Positions 1-7,849 of a DNA stretch of 37,301 bases are shown here, in pieces. The position numbers and the translations under genes were made by a program. How positions within the stretch are numbered: position 1 is the stretch's first letter; the number at the start of each line of letters is the position of its first letter. This stretch comes from an uncultured Acidobacteriia bacterium (GTDB taxonomy: Bacteria; Acidobacteriota; Terriglobia; Bryobacterales; Bryobacteraceae). The notes beneath the pieces are model-generated. The model was not told the DNA's origin and did not search any database. It was given only the letters and a program-made list of their open reading frames with translations. The stretch is taken from the NCBI GenBank assembly GCA_903925015.1, contig CAIYDY010000189.1, forward strand, positions 1 to 37,301, in the 5' to 3' direction.

Positions 1-37
1 CGCGAAGATCCATTGTCTTTTCCGTTTGTTTTTCCAT
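1..37 (-). CDS. 5' end of an unidentified gene running off the window
   Basis: An ATG at 37-35 opens a minus-strand frame beginning MEKQTEKTMDLR before the window ends. It is preceded by TAAGGA, whose first three bases are the stop codon of the symporter gene, with six bases between AAGGA and the ATG. The gene is therefore probably translationally coupled to the symporter and in the same operon. A second in-frame ATG lies at residue 9. Twelve residues are too few to name a product. Confidence 0.5.
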   Translation of the reverse strand, partial: MEKQTEKTMDLR

Positions 38-46
38 CGGTAGTCC

Positions 47-1696
47 TTAGAGGAAAATCACGTTCAGAATGGTGAGCGCAACGGCCACCACGATTGCCAG
101 GGGCACGGGCCGGAGGTACCAGGCGACGCCCTCCTCGCTGGGCATGTCGGTCAGGCCGTAGACCAACCCGCGCAAACTCGATTCCGAGTGCGCCGTGGTA
201 GCCAAGCTGACCACAATCGTCACCAGGAAGCAAGTGACCCAGGCAAAGATCGCGATCCAGAAATTCTGCGCCATCTGCGACGGGAACACGTGTAGGTTGG
301 AAATCCATCCGCCCTTGCCCTCCGCAACTGTCAGGCCGTGGACCAGCGCCGCGGCACCCGTGCCGGAAAGCAGCCCGGTAAACGCCCCGTGCCCTGTCGC
401 GCGCTTCCAGAACATGCCCAGCAGGAAGGTGGCGAACAGGGGCGCGTTCACAAATCCAAAGATCAGCTGGAGGAAATCCATGATGTTGTTGAACTGGGAA
501 GCCAGATACGCGGTTGCGATGGAAAGCGCCACGCCGACGACCGTCGTCAAACGCCCCACCTTCAGGTAGTGGCTATCGGACTGGCCGGGGCGCAGGTAGG
601 ACTGGTAAATGTCGAAGGTAAACACCGTGTTGAACGCCGTCACGTTGCCAGCCATGCCGGACATGAACGACGCCATCAGCGCCGTCAGGCCCACACCCAG
701 CATGCCGCTTGGATAGAACTGGGCCATCAGCGTGGTCAGGGCGAGATCGTAATCATAGCCATCACCCTTCAAAGGCAACGAGTAGCCAGACCCCATCTTC
801 GTCAGCGCGAGCGCCGCGATGCCGGGCACGATCACGATGAACGGCATGATCATTTTCGGGAAGGCCGCCATCAGGGGCGTCCGCCGGGCTGCCGACATCG
901 AGTTGGCGGCCATGGCGCGCTGGATCACCAGAAAGTCCGTGCACCAATAGCCGAATGACAAAACAAAGCCAAGTCCGGCGACAAGACCGAAAGCCTCCAC
1001 GCCCATCGGATTAGCGGTGGCAGTACCAGCGTATTTCCAGGTGTGGGTCATCACGTCGGGCAGATTGGCGCGCATCCCGGCCCAACCGCCAGCGCGGTTG
1101 ACGGCCAGAATCGCCAGCGGCGAGAAGCCCAGCACGATCAGGAAGAACTGCAGTACCTCGTTGTAGATGGCGCTCGTGAGTCCGCCCAGGTAGGTGTAGG
1201 CGAGCACGATCACTGCGGAAAGCACAACCGAGGCGTCGAAGCTCCACCCCAGCACCAGTTGGAACATCTTCCCCAGCGCGTACATGGAGATACCGGATGA
1301 AAACAGCGTCATCACGGCAAACGTAATCGCGTTGAGCCCCCGAGTCTTCTCGTCGAACCGCATCCCCAAGTATTCCGGCACCGAGCGGGCCTTGCTGCCG
1401 TAGTAGAACGGCATCATGAAAACGCCGACAAAGAGCATCGCGGGCACTGCGCCGATCCAGTAGAAATGGGCCGTCATGATGCCGTACTTGGCACCCGACG
1501 CGCACATCCCCACCACCTCCTGCGCCCCCAGATTCGCCGCCAGGAATGCCAAGCTGGTAATCCAGACCGGCACGTGGTGGCCACCCGAGAGGAATTCTCC
1601 GGCGGAAGTGACGCTTTTTCGAAGGCGCCAGCCGATTCCAATCACAAACAGGAGGTAAAGTGCGAGGAGCGCGTAGTCTACAGGGGTTAGATGCAC
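47..1696 (-). CDS. Sodium:solute symporter (SSS/SGLT family)
   Basis: A 549-residue polytopic inner-membrane protein that should use the sodium gradient to import a small solute. The N-terminus (DYALLALYLLFVIGIGW) is the usual first helix of the family, followed by about a dozen further hydrophobic segments. The stretch GFVNAPLFATFLLGMFWKR near residues 412-430 is the signature region of SGLT-like members. The length fits the sugar/solute branch. The substrate cannot be read from sequence; the nearby HGSNAT-like acetyltransferase makes a sugar or amino sugar plausible. The start is GTG at 1696: no purine-rich ribosome site precedes it, but a promoter-like element ends ten bases upstream, so the message may have almost no leader. 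The gene ends nine bases before the ATG of the next minus-strand gene. Confidence 0.9.
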   Translation of the reverse strand: MHLTPVDYALLALYLLFVIGIGWRLRKSVTSAGEFLSGGHHVPVWITSLAFLAANLGAQEVVGMCASGAKYGIMTAHFYWIGAVPAMLFVGVFMMPFYYGSKARSVPEYLGMRFDEKTRGLNAITFAVMTLFSSGISMYALGKMFQLVLGWSFDASVVLSAVIVLAYTYLGGLTSAIYNEVLQFFLIVLGFSPLAILAVNRAGGWAGMRANLPDVMTHTWKYAGTATANPMGVEAFGLVAGLGFVLSFGYWCTDFLVIQRAMAANSMSAARRTPLMAAFPKMIMPFIVIVPGIAALALTKMGSGYSLPLKGDGYDYDLALTTLMAQFYPSGMLGVGLTALMASFMSGMAGNVTAFNTVFTFDIYQSYLRPGQSDSHYLKVGRLTTVVGVALSIATAYLASQFNNIMDFLQLIFGFVNAPLFATFLLGMFWKRATGHGAFTGLLSGTGAAALVHGLTVAEGKGGWISNLHVFPSQMAQNFWIAIFAWVTCFLVTIVVSLATTAHSESSLRGLVYGLTDMPSEEGVAWYLRPVPLAIVVAVALTILNVIFL

Positions 1697-1734
1697 AAGT
1701 GCATAGCGTATACGGAATGGGGGCTCGGGGGCAA
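1691..1734 (-). promoter_or_regulatory. Candidate promoter and start-codon palindrome of the symporter gene
   Basis: On the minus strand a -35-like TTGCCC (1734-1729) and a -10-like TATACG (1712-1707) are 16 bases apart, and the -10 ends ten bases before the GTG start. A perfect 6-bp inverted repeat, ATGCAC-TT-GTGCAT (1704-1691), spans the start codon. It could be an operator or an RNA hairpin that limits initiation. The motifs are seen directly; their function is inferred. Confidence 0.3.
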
Positions 1735-1757
1735 GTACGAATTTTGCCGATGCACGG

Positions 1758-2864
1758 TCAGGCCCGGATTACCCAGCCCTTGACCTTCATCACCCAGGCC
1801 GCCAGCACCATCAAACCGGTGTAGGCGAGCGCCCACAGGAGGCTCGCATTCATGGGCGACGCGATGGGGACAAAGACGGACTCGTAGATCCTTTCGTGGA
1901 GTCCGCTGAAGCCCAGCGCCTCGTCCAGCAGCTCGGAAAGCATGTAGACGGTGATGGAATTCAAGCCCACCATCACCAGCGGCTGCACGGCGCGCTTGTG
2001 GCCTTTCACGTCCACGATCCAGAGGAAGGCCAACAGCAGGACGAAATCCATTCCGGCCATGAACAACGTGAACGAGGACGTCCAGAGCTTCTTGTTGATC
2101 GGCAACCAGATGTTGCAGATTTCCCCTGCCACGATCAAGACAACGCCCAACGCCGCCATCCTCGGGATCCGCTCGACCAAGGGGCGCGACATTTTCAACA
2201 TTTGGCCGCAAACAACCCCCAGCAACGCCGTGGCAATCGCAGGCAGGGTGCTGACAATTCCCTCGGGATCCCAAGTCTTCGTGTTGTGGTAGTTGTGGGC
2301 ACCGAGCACGATCCGGTCCACATAGTGCGCTAGGTTGCCCTCCACATCGAGGCGCCCCGGTCCGAAGCCCGGCACAGGCACGAACACCATGAGCAGCCAG
2401 TAGCCGCCCAGCAGCCCTAGTATCCAGAGGATCTGCCCGCGCAACTTGGTATGCAGGTAGATTGCGGCGGCCACGAAATAGCAAATCGCGATCCGCTGCA
2501 GGACTCCCAGCAGCCGCTGCGTTGACGGGTCGAAATGCGGTGCCGCGTACACGATGATGCCGAGGACATAGATCACGAATGCCCGCCGAAGAGCTTGGAG
2601 CAACAAGGCGGACTTGCTGGCACCCGCCGCCAGACGCTTGGCCATCGACAGGGTCAGCGCCACGCCCGCGATCCAGACAAAGGACGGAAACACCATGTCG
2701 GTCGGCGTCCACCCGTCCCACTCAGCATGCTGGAGCGGGGGGTATACGTTGGAGCCGTCCCCGGCGTTGTTCACCAGCACCATGAAGGCGATGGTGAGAC
2801 CCCGGAAGGCGTCCAGCGCGGTCAGACGGTCGGCATGCGGTGCGGTTGTCGGCGATGTGGCCAT
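1758..2864 (-). CDS. Membrane acyltransferase, HGSNAT/NagX (DUF5009) type
   Basis: A 368-residue membrane protein related to heparan-alpha-glucosaminide N-acetyltransferase and bacterial NagX. The family opening RLTALDAFRGLTIAFMVLVNN lies at residues 12-32, followed by about ten hydrophobic helices including PSFVWIAGVALTLSMA and a C-terminal LLWALAYTGLMVLAAW. Characterised relatives transfer an acetyl group from cytosolic acetyl-CoA across the membrane to an amino sugar; that substrate is assumed here. The open frame extends far upstream, antisense to adk, but homology begins just after ATG 2864. GTG/ATG alternatives exist (ATG at 2882). A -10-like TACGAT (2876-2871) ends six bases before ATG 2864, as expected for a leaderless message. 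The gene is followed on the same strand, after 61 bases, by the symporter, which has its own candidate promoter. Confidence 0.85.
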   Translation of the reverse strand: MATSPTTAPHADRLTALDAFRGLTIAFMVLVNNAGDGSNVYPPLQHAEWDGWTPTDMVFPSFVWIAGVALTLSMAKRLAAGASKSALLLQALRRAFVIYVLGIIVYAAPHFDPSTQRLLGVLQRIAICYFVAAAIYLHTKLRGQILWILGLLGGYWLLMVFVPVPGFGPGRLDVEGNLAHYVDRIVLGAHNYHNTKTWDPEGIVSTLPAIATALLGVVCGQMLKMSRPLVERIPRMAALGVVLIVAGEICNIWLPINKKLWTSSFTLFMAGMDFVLLLAFLWIVDVKGHKRAVQPLVMVGLNSITVYMLSELLDEALGFSGLHERIYESVFVPIASPMNASLLWALAYTGLMVLAAWVMKVKGWVIRA

Positions 2865-2938
2865 TGAGAAATCGTACCCCATTCCCCGCATTGGCCCGTG
2901 GTCCGGGATGGGCGGGTGGCCGTCGCGGCCCACGCCGC

Positions 2939-2967
2939 TTGCGCTGGGCGCTCGGACGTGGAATAGT
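2939..2967 (+). promoter_or_regulatory. Candidate leaderless promoter of adk
   Basis: TTGCGC (2939-2944) and AATAGT (2962-2967, preceded by TGG) are 17 bases apart, and the second element ends exactly six bases before the TTG start at 2974. That places the expected transcription start at or next to the start codon, which has no clear Shine-Dalgarno sequence. Spacing is good but the hexamers match the consensus only partly. Confidence 0.3.
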
Positions 2968-2973
2968 GAAAAA

Positions 2974-3645
2974 TTGGTCCTACTTTTATTTGGCCCTCCC
3001 GGCTCCGGCAAGGGCACCCAGTGCCAGATGATTCTCGACTGGCTCCCGTTCCGCATACCCGCCATCTCGACGGGCGAGATGCTACGCGCCGAAATCGCAG
3101 CCGACACCGAACTTGGCCAACGCACCAAGGCTGTGATCGCCTCCGGTGGCCTTGTCGGAGACGACACTATCAACGAACTTCTAGCAGCGCGGATCGCCAA
3201 GCCGGACTGTATCGATGGATTCCTGCTTGATGGCTACCCGCGAACGGTCCCGCAGGCCGAGTACCTGGATGGTCTCTTGGCGGAACGTGGGCTGCCCGAG
3301 CCAATCGTCCTCCACTTGGACGTGCGGCTCGACGCGCTCGTCGGCCGCATGATGTGCCGGCGGCAGTGCGGGGATTGCGGACGGATGTTCAACATCCTCT
3401 CCAAACGCCCGAAAACACCGGGCAAATGCGACGTTTGCGGCGGCCCGCTTACGGTGCGCAAGGACGACCAGGAGTCCGTCATCAAAGAGCGTCTGCGAAC
3501 TTATGAGTTGCAGACCCAACCCGTCCTCAACCACTACCGGAGCCGCGACTACCACCACATCGCGGCCGACATGTCCCAGTCCTACATCTTCGACGAGATC
3601 ACGCGCGTGATCGGACCCCGTCTCAACCAGCGAGTCTCCCGATGA
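2974..3645 (+). CDS. adk: Adenylate kinase (zinc-LID type)
   Basis: A 223-residue nucleoside monophosphate kinase that interconverts AMP + ATP and 2 ADP. Visible elements in order: P-loop GPPGSGKGT (residues 7-15), the NMP-binding STGEMLR, the FLLDGYPRT segment (Phe of the usual DGFPRT is Tyr), a LID domain with four cysteines (CGDCG and CDVCGG), and the Arg/Asp-rich RKDDQESVIKERL. The four cysteines indicate a structural zinc site as in Gram-positive-type Adk. The frame is open far upstream, but the protein family begins at TTG 2974 (VLLLFGPPGSG). The stop overlaps the ATG of the FAD oxidase by four bases (ATGA), so the two are translationally coupled. This pairing has no obvious pathway logic. 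Confidence 0.93.
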   Translation: MVLLLFGPPGSGKGTQCQMILDWLPFRIPAISTGEMLRAEIAADTELGQRTKAVIASGGLVGDDTINELLAARIAKPDCIDGFLLDGYPRTVPQAEYLDGLLAERGLPEPIVLHLDVRLDALVGRMMCRRQCGDCGRMFNILSKRPKTPGKCDVCGGPLTVRKDDQESVIKERLRTYELQTQPVLNHYRSRDYHHIAADMSQSYIFDEITRVIGPRLNQRVSR

Positions 3646-4982
3646 ACCCCGCCTATTTGACGGATGCCTCGGGCTACAAGGGCGTCGCCGACGAATTGTT
3701 CGCCCCCTGCGACGAAGCGGGTGTCCTGAATGTCCTGCGCCGGGCATCGGAACGCGGCATCGCAGTCACCCTCGCCGGTGCCGGTTCGGGGCTGACGGGC
3801 GGACGGGTACCCCAGGGCGGCTGGGTACTGTCGCTGGAAAAGTTCCGCAGGCTTGACATTGGCCAAGGCTCGGCTTGGGTGGGCGCGGGCATTTCGCTGC
3901 TGGAGCTGCGGGACGCCGCCGCTCCGTCGAAACAGTTTTATGCGCCGGACCCAACAGAAATCACAGCGTGGGTCGGCGGCACCATCGCGACCAATGCAAG
4001 TGGATCCAGAAGCTTCAAGTTCGGGTCCACGCGCCGACACGTCCTCGCGTTGAAGGTCGCCATGATGGATGGCAGCGTCCGCGAGTACCGCCGGGGCGAC
4101 AAGGTGGATTTCGAAGTGCCCTCGATCCCCATGCCCGCCGTCACCAAGTGCACCGCAGGATACCGGTTGGAACCCGGCATGGACTGGATCGACCTCTTCT
4201 GCGGCTCAGAGGGCACCCTCGGCGTCGTCCTCGAAGCAGAATTACTGTTGCTGCCGATACCGAAGGAAATCTTCCAGGGAGTGGTCTTCTTCGATAGCGA
4301 CGAACGCGCACTGGATGCAGTCGACGCCTGGAGGGGGGTCAATGACCTGCGCATGTTGGAGTACGTCGGCCTCAACGCACTGGACCTTTTGACCGGGCGT
4401 TATCCCGAAATCCCAGCCGATGCCGCCGCGGCGCTGCTGATCGAAGGCGAGGATTTGGATGGATGGGAATCCCGTCTCGCCGACGCCCATGCGCTGGTGG
4501 ATGCGAGCTGGTTCGCCAACTCCGCCAAAGACCGCGAGCGATTCCGCCGATTCCGCCATTCCCTGCCCGAGCTGGTGATCGAATTCGTTTCCAAGCGCGG
4601 CTTCATGAAGATGGGCAGCGATTTCGCAGTGCCGATCGACAAAAACCGCGAGATGCTCGCGTACTACATCGAGCGCTTGGAAATGGAATTTCCGGGCCAG
4701 TACGTGGCATACGGCCACATTGGCGACGCCCACGTCCACGTCAATATGCTTCCGGCAACCGAGGCCCAGGCCGAGGTGGCGAATGCACTGCTGAAAGAAT
4801 TCGCTGCCAAGGCGGTCGAGCTAGGCGGCACGGTTTCCGCCGAGCACGGCATCGGCAAACGGAAGGCAGGAATGCTTTCGCTGCAATTCGCGCCTGAGCA
4901 CATTGAGGCGATGATGGCGGTGAAGCGTCGGTTGGATCCTCAGTGGCTTCTGGGCCGGGGCACGCTGTTCCCGCTGGCGTAA
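3642..4982 (+). CDS. FAD-linked oxidase, GlcD / D-lactate dehydrogenase type
   Basis: A 446-residue flavoprotein of the VAO/PCMH family. The FAD-binding half carries VTLAGAGSGLTGG (residues 43-54) and GGTIATNASGSRSFKFGSTR, which wrap the pyrophosphate. The C-terminal half carries GHIGDAHVHVN and AEHGIGKRK, the substrate and metal region shared by GlcD, Dld2 and D-2-hydroxyglutarate dehydrogenases. It probably oxidises a D-2-hydroxy acid in the cytosol. No GlcE or GlcF partner lies beside it, so the electron acceptor is unknown. The start ATG overlaps the adk stop by four bases. It ends seven bases before the end of the converging sterol-desaturase gene. Confidence 0.88.
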   Translation: MNPAYLTDASGYKGVADELFAPCDEAGVLNVLRRASERGIAVTLAGAGSGLTGGRVPQGGWVLSLEKFRRLDIGQGSAWVGAGISLLELRDAAAPSKQFYAPDPTEITAWVGGTIATNASGSRSFKFGSTRRHVLALKVAMMDGSVREYRRGDKVDFEVPSIPMPAVTKCTAGYRLEPGMDWIDLFCGSEGTLGVVLEAELLLLPIPKEIFQGVVFFDSDERALDAVDAWRGVNDLRMLEYVGLNALDLLTGRYPEIPADAAAALLIEGEDLDGWESRLADAHALVDASWFANSAKDRERFRRFRHSLPELVIEFVSKRGFMKMGSDFAVPIDKNREMLAYYIERLEMEFPGQYVAYGHIGDAHVHVNMLPATEAQAEVANALLKEFAAKAVELGGTVSAEHGIGKRKAGMLSLQFAPEHIEAMMAVKRRLDPQWLLGRGTLFPLA

Positions 4983-4989
4983 GCGGAGG

Positions 4990-5904
4990 TTACTTGGCGC
5001 CGAAGAGCCGCTTCACTCCGACCCACTGCTGGGCGAGGTACCCTTCCGGGTAGTCGTCGACGGGATTCACCCCGGTGGCCACGGCGTGATGCTGGAAATC
5101 GGCTGTGCCGAACAGGATGTCCCAAATCGGGAACAGGGTTGCGAAGTTGCACCCGGCCTTCCCGGCCGCGATGGAGTGGTGCATCCTGTGGAATTTCGGG
5201 CTCACCAGAATCCTGTCGCCAACCGGGCCAAAGCCGAAGCGGACGTTGGCGTGGGAAAGGCTCTCAACCGCCCGGCTGGCCGCCACCAGCCAGATGAACT
5301 GCGCGGGGGGAATCCCGATCAGCGCCGTGACCATTGCAAACCATACCCACGTGACAGAGTCGTCCACCAGGTGGTTGCGGTCGTCCGACCAAAGGCTCAA
5401 CATCTTCTGGCTGTGGTGGAGGCTGTGGAGTTTCCACCAGATTTCCAAACGGTGCTGCAATCGGTGCCGCCAGTAGTTTGAGAAATCGATGGCAACCAGA
5501 TACAAGAAGAAGCTCGGCAGTGGATTGGCCAGCAGCCATGGCGAGAGCAGTTCCAATTCGCGGGGCAGCAGGTTGTGGAGCCGCAACCACTCGTCCAAAC
5601 CGCTGGTTACGGGCATCAGCACGAAGAAGAGCAGCAGCGGAACGAGGCCCAGACGCGTCAGCAGCGTGTAGACGATATCGACCCGCGTGCCCTTGCGCGA
5701 CTTCCACTCCTCCGCTGGAAACATCGACTCCAAGGGACGGACCAGAATGTAGATCAGCAGAATCTGCGCCAAGCCGTATAGGAAAAACGTGATACCGTCG
5801 AACGCAAGTTCATCGAGGCCGATCAGGCCCAGCTTGTAGAGTGCGGGTTGGGCGGCATGCTCGTAGATCCAGCCCGCGAGCAGGTCGAACTGGTCATCTC
5901 CCAT
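4990..5904 (-). CDS. Sterol desaturase / fatty acid hydroxylase family protein
   Basis: A membrane-bound di-iron enzyme of about 304 residues with several hydrophobic segments. The histidine boxes are all visible: HRLQH (HX3H), HSLHH (HX2HH) and a C-terminal HRMHH. They bind the two irons of the oxygenase centre. Such enzymes hydroxylate or desaturate lipids, hopanoid/sterol-like molecules or ether lipids; the substrate here is unknown. ATG 5904 was chosen over an in-frame GTG at 5913 because AGGTG sits six bases upstream of the ATG. The start overlaps the end of the NodB-fold gene by 11 bases, making it the last gene of a three-gene minus-strand operon. Confidence 0.88.
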   Translation of the reverse strand: MGDDQFDLLAGWIYEHAAQPALYKLGLIGLDELAFDGITFFLYGLAQILLIYILVRPLESMFPAEEWKSRKGTRVDIVYTLLTRLGLVPLLLFFVLMPVTSGLDEWLRLHNLLPRELELLSPWLLANPLPSFFLYLVAIDFSNYWRHRLQHRLEIWWKLHSLHHSQKMLSLWSDDRNHLVDDSVTWVWFAMVTALIGIPPAQFIWLVAASRAVESLSHANVRFGFGPVGDRILVSPKFHRMHHSIAAGKAGCNFATLFPIWDILFGTADFQHHAVATGVNPVDDYPEGYLAQQWVGVKRLFGAK

Positions 5905-6625
5905 ACTTGGCACCTATCGCAGCAAAACAGAAGCCCTTCGCCTCAAGGCCGGTCAACAGAGGCTCCAGTTCCGGGGCCCACGGGTCCTTCCGGGACCAGA
6001 TTCCAAGGTGCATCATCATGATGTCCCCGGCCTTGAGATTCGCGAGCGCACGTTTAAGCAGAAGCGCATTGGGGAACTTCTCGGACGACAACTCGTCACC
6101 GAGGAAACCTGCCGGTGCCCAATCAACATGCTTGTAACCGCAGGCCGCCGCATACTCGATTGCCTTGGGGGTGGTGTGCCCGCCCGGTGCGCGCCAGAAA
6201 CCGTCCAGTTTGCGACCGGTCAACTCTTGGAACCGTGTGTCGGAGCGGCGCAGTTCATCACAGAATGTTGCCTTCGTCAGGAGTTCCAGCTTGCCGTCCA
6301 CAAGGTATTTGATGCGTCCGTCCGGGGTATCGCCGGTCAATTTTCCGTGGCGGAAAGTGTGGCTGCCGAAGCTGTGTCCGTCGGCGACCAAAGCCTTCCA
6401 GTAGGGAGCCCATCCGGGATCCAGGGTCTTGTCGTCGTGAACGGTGCGTTCCTGTGCCACAAAGAATGTGGCCTTGATGTTGTGCTTCTTCAGAATCGTC
6501 CGGATACGCTCGGCCTGGGACATGGAGCCGGTATCGATGGTGAGGTACAACGTACCCGCGCACGGCTTCTGTTCCCCAGTTGCCACTGCGGCCCAAAGTA
6601 GAAGAAAACTAGCTGCGCGCCGCAT
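5894..6625 (-). CDS. NodB-fold (polysaccharide deacetylase) protein with altered motif 1
   Basis: An exported protein of 243 residues. The N-terminus MRRAASFLLLWAAVATGEQK is a short signal peptide. NodB motifs: motif 1 reads LTIDTG instead of TFDDG, so the first Asp remains but the second, a zinc ligand in the family, is Thr. Motif 2 is SHTFRH (HxxxH kept), motif 3 is WRAPGGH, and the C-terminal MMMHLG corresponds to motif 5. It may act on a peptidoglycan or exopolysaccharide N-acetyl group, but the lost ligand leaves catalysis uncertain. An in-frame TTG lies at 6631; ATG 6625 is preferred. It overlaps the upstream beta-propeller gene by 17 bases and the downstream desaturase gene by 11. Confidence 0.82.
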   Translation of the reverse strand: MRRAASFLLLWAAVATGEQKPCAGTLYLTIDTGSMSQAERIRTILKKHNIKATFFVAQERTVHDDKTLDPGWAPYWKALVADGHSFGSHTFRHGKLTGDTPDGRIKYLVDGKLELLTKATFCDELRRSDTRFQELTGRKLDGFWRAPGGHTTPKAIEYAAACGYKHVDWAPAGFLGDELSSEKFPNALLLKRALANLKAGDIMMMHLGIWSRKDPWAPELEPLLTGLEAKGFCFAAIGAKYGR

Positions 6626-7730
6626 GGCCAAAGAAATACACCCCGTGCGGAGAACGGCCCACCGGAATAATCTTTTTCATTTTTCCCGTCGCGATATCCA
6701 CCACATGCACCTTTTTCACCCATCTGGAAGTGACCCAGAGTTCCGTCCCGTCCTTGGTCACCTCCATGCAGTCGGGACCTCCCGGCACGTCGAAACAACG
6801 GTTTACCGTGAGGGAATTTTCGTCCAGTTCACAGACCTTGCCAGCAACCCGGTTGGAGACAAAGACGTTTTTTCCGTCGCCACGGGGCAGGAAGTTGTGC
6901 GCACCCTCCGCAGTCACCACTTTCTTCACGGTCTTCCGTGTGCGCCAGTCCACCACTTCCACGTAGTTGCTTCCCATGATGCCCACCAGCAGGTGCTTGT
7001 CGTCGGGAGTCATCCGGATTCCCGCCGGAGTCTTGCCCACCGGCATTTTCCAGAGGAGGGTCTGGTCGGAAAGCCGGATCGCGGCAATCTCGTTGGAATC
7101 CTGCAATGTGACAAAAACGTTGGCGCTGGCGGCATCGAAAATTAGATGGCTCGGGGCCTTTTTGACCACCAGGCGCTTCACCAGCGAAAAGTCGTCGGCC
7201 TTGTAGATGTCCACCCTGTCCAAGCGCAACGAGACCGTGACGAACCACTTCCGATCGGGGCTGAAACCAATCTGGTAAGGATCGCTGATATTGGCGATAC
7301 GGCGCTGGATCTCGCCGGAGTGGGGGTCCAGGAAGACCAGGTTGTTGCTGACCGCATTGGCGACGATCAGGAAGCGGTCATCCGGCGTGGCCATCAAATG
7401 GTGGGGTTCCTTGCCGATATGGAACTTCGAGATCTCCTTGTATTCGCGGAGGTCGACCAGGCTGACCGCGTCCTCACCCGAATCGAGCACGATAGCAACG
7501 TCCTTTGAGTCGGGTTTTATATCGGGTTTTGTGTCGGACGCGGCAAGTGGCTCAACGGGTTCGGCCGGTGCCGCGGCAGGCTCGGATTTCTCGGCTGCCG
7601 GGAACATCTCCACCCGGCGTTCGGGCCGCGATTCCCGAGGCTTCCCGGAACAACCAACAAACGCCATGCAAAGAACAAGCGCCGAGGCGTGAGCCGGAAA
7701 CACACGGGCGGAAAACAAACGCTGTGCCAT
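6609..7730 (-). CDS. YVTN-type beta-propeller lipoprotein
   Basis: A 373-residue exported protein. The N-terminus has a signal peptide ending FVGC with Cys27 as the probable lipidated residue. A Glu/Pro/Ala-rich linker follows (about residues 30-75). Then come six or seven roughly 40-residue blades with the YVTN pattern, for example ATPDDRFLIVANAVSNNLVF, FSPDRKWFVTVSL and DGKNVFVSNRVAGKV. Such propellers bind partners or ligands in the periplasm and have no known catalytic site. ATG 7730 is preferred because GGAAACAG precedes it and it gives a good lipoprotein signal; the frame is open further upstream. It is the first gene of the minus-strand operon that continues into the NodB-fold and desaturase genes, and it diverges from trpE(G). 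Confidence 0.85.
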   Translation of the reverse strand: MAQRLFSARVFPAHASALVLCMAFVGCSGKPRESRPERRVEMFPAAEKSEPAAAPAEPVEPLAASDTKPDIKPDSKDVAIVLDSGEDAVSLVDLREYKEISKFHIGKEPHHLMATPDDRFLIVANAVSNNLVFLDPHSGEIQRRIANISDPYQIGFSPDRKWFVTVSLRLDRVDIYKADDFSLVKRLVVKKAPSHLIFDAASANVFVTLQDSNEIAAIRLSDQTLLWKMPVGKTPAGIRMTPDDKHLLVGIMGSNYVEVVDWRTRKTVKKVVTAEGAHNFLPRGDGKNVFVSNRVAGKVCELDENSLTVNRCFDVPGGPDCMEVTKDGTELWVTSRWVKKVHVVDIATGKMKKIIPVGRSPHGVYFFGHAARS

Positions 7731-7819
7731 CTGTTTCCAGCTTAACTCCAAGTGGACCTTCCGGCCCACGGCACCATCGGGCAAAGTTTGCGCAAGGCCA
7801 TCGGCGATACTAGGAAGAT

Positions 7820-7838
7820 ACCCGCCCATGCGGCGGGT
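7820..7838 (+). promoter_or_regulatory. Hairpin in the trpE(G) leader
   Basis: A perfect 7-bp inverted repeat, ACCCGCC-CATGC-GGCGGGT, lies 11 bases before the ATG of trpE(G). Its right arm contains the only purine-rich candidate ribosome site, so the hairpin could hide it. There is no T-run after it, so it is not a terminator. No Trp-rich leader peptide was found in the 119-base gap. Confidence 0.3.
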
Positions 7839-7849
7839 CCTCCACCACC

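Noticed and set aside
1687-2721. Minus-strand frame of over 300 codons overlapping the acetyltransferase gene
   Set aside because: It is on the same strand in a different phase. The translation is Arg/Gly/Ala-rich and lacks domain features, as expected for a shadow frame in GC-rich DNA.
2865-3200. N-terminal extension of the acetyltransferase frame, antisense to adk
   Set aside because: The extra 112 residues are arginine/serine/proline-rich shadow sequence over a conserved adk gene. The family opening starts right after ATG 2864.
5118-5135. TGTCCC-N6-GGAACA, one mismatch from the operator-like palindrome
   Set aside because: It lies in the middle of the sterol-desaturase coding region and has an imperfect half-site, so chance is the better explanation.
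7788-7795. TTGCGCAA palindrome between the beta-propeller and trpE(G) genes
   Set aside because: It is only eight bases, with no second copy, and no promoter spacing supports it as an operator.
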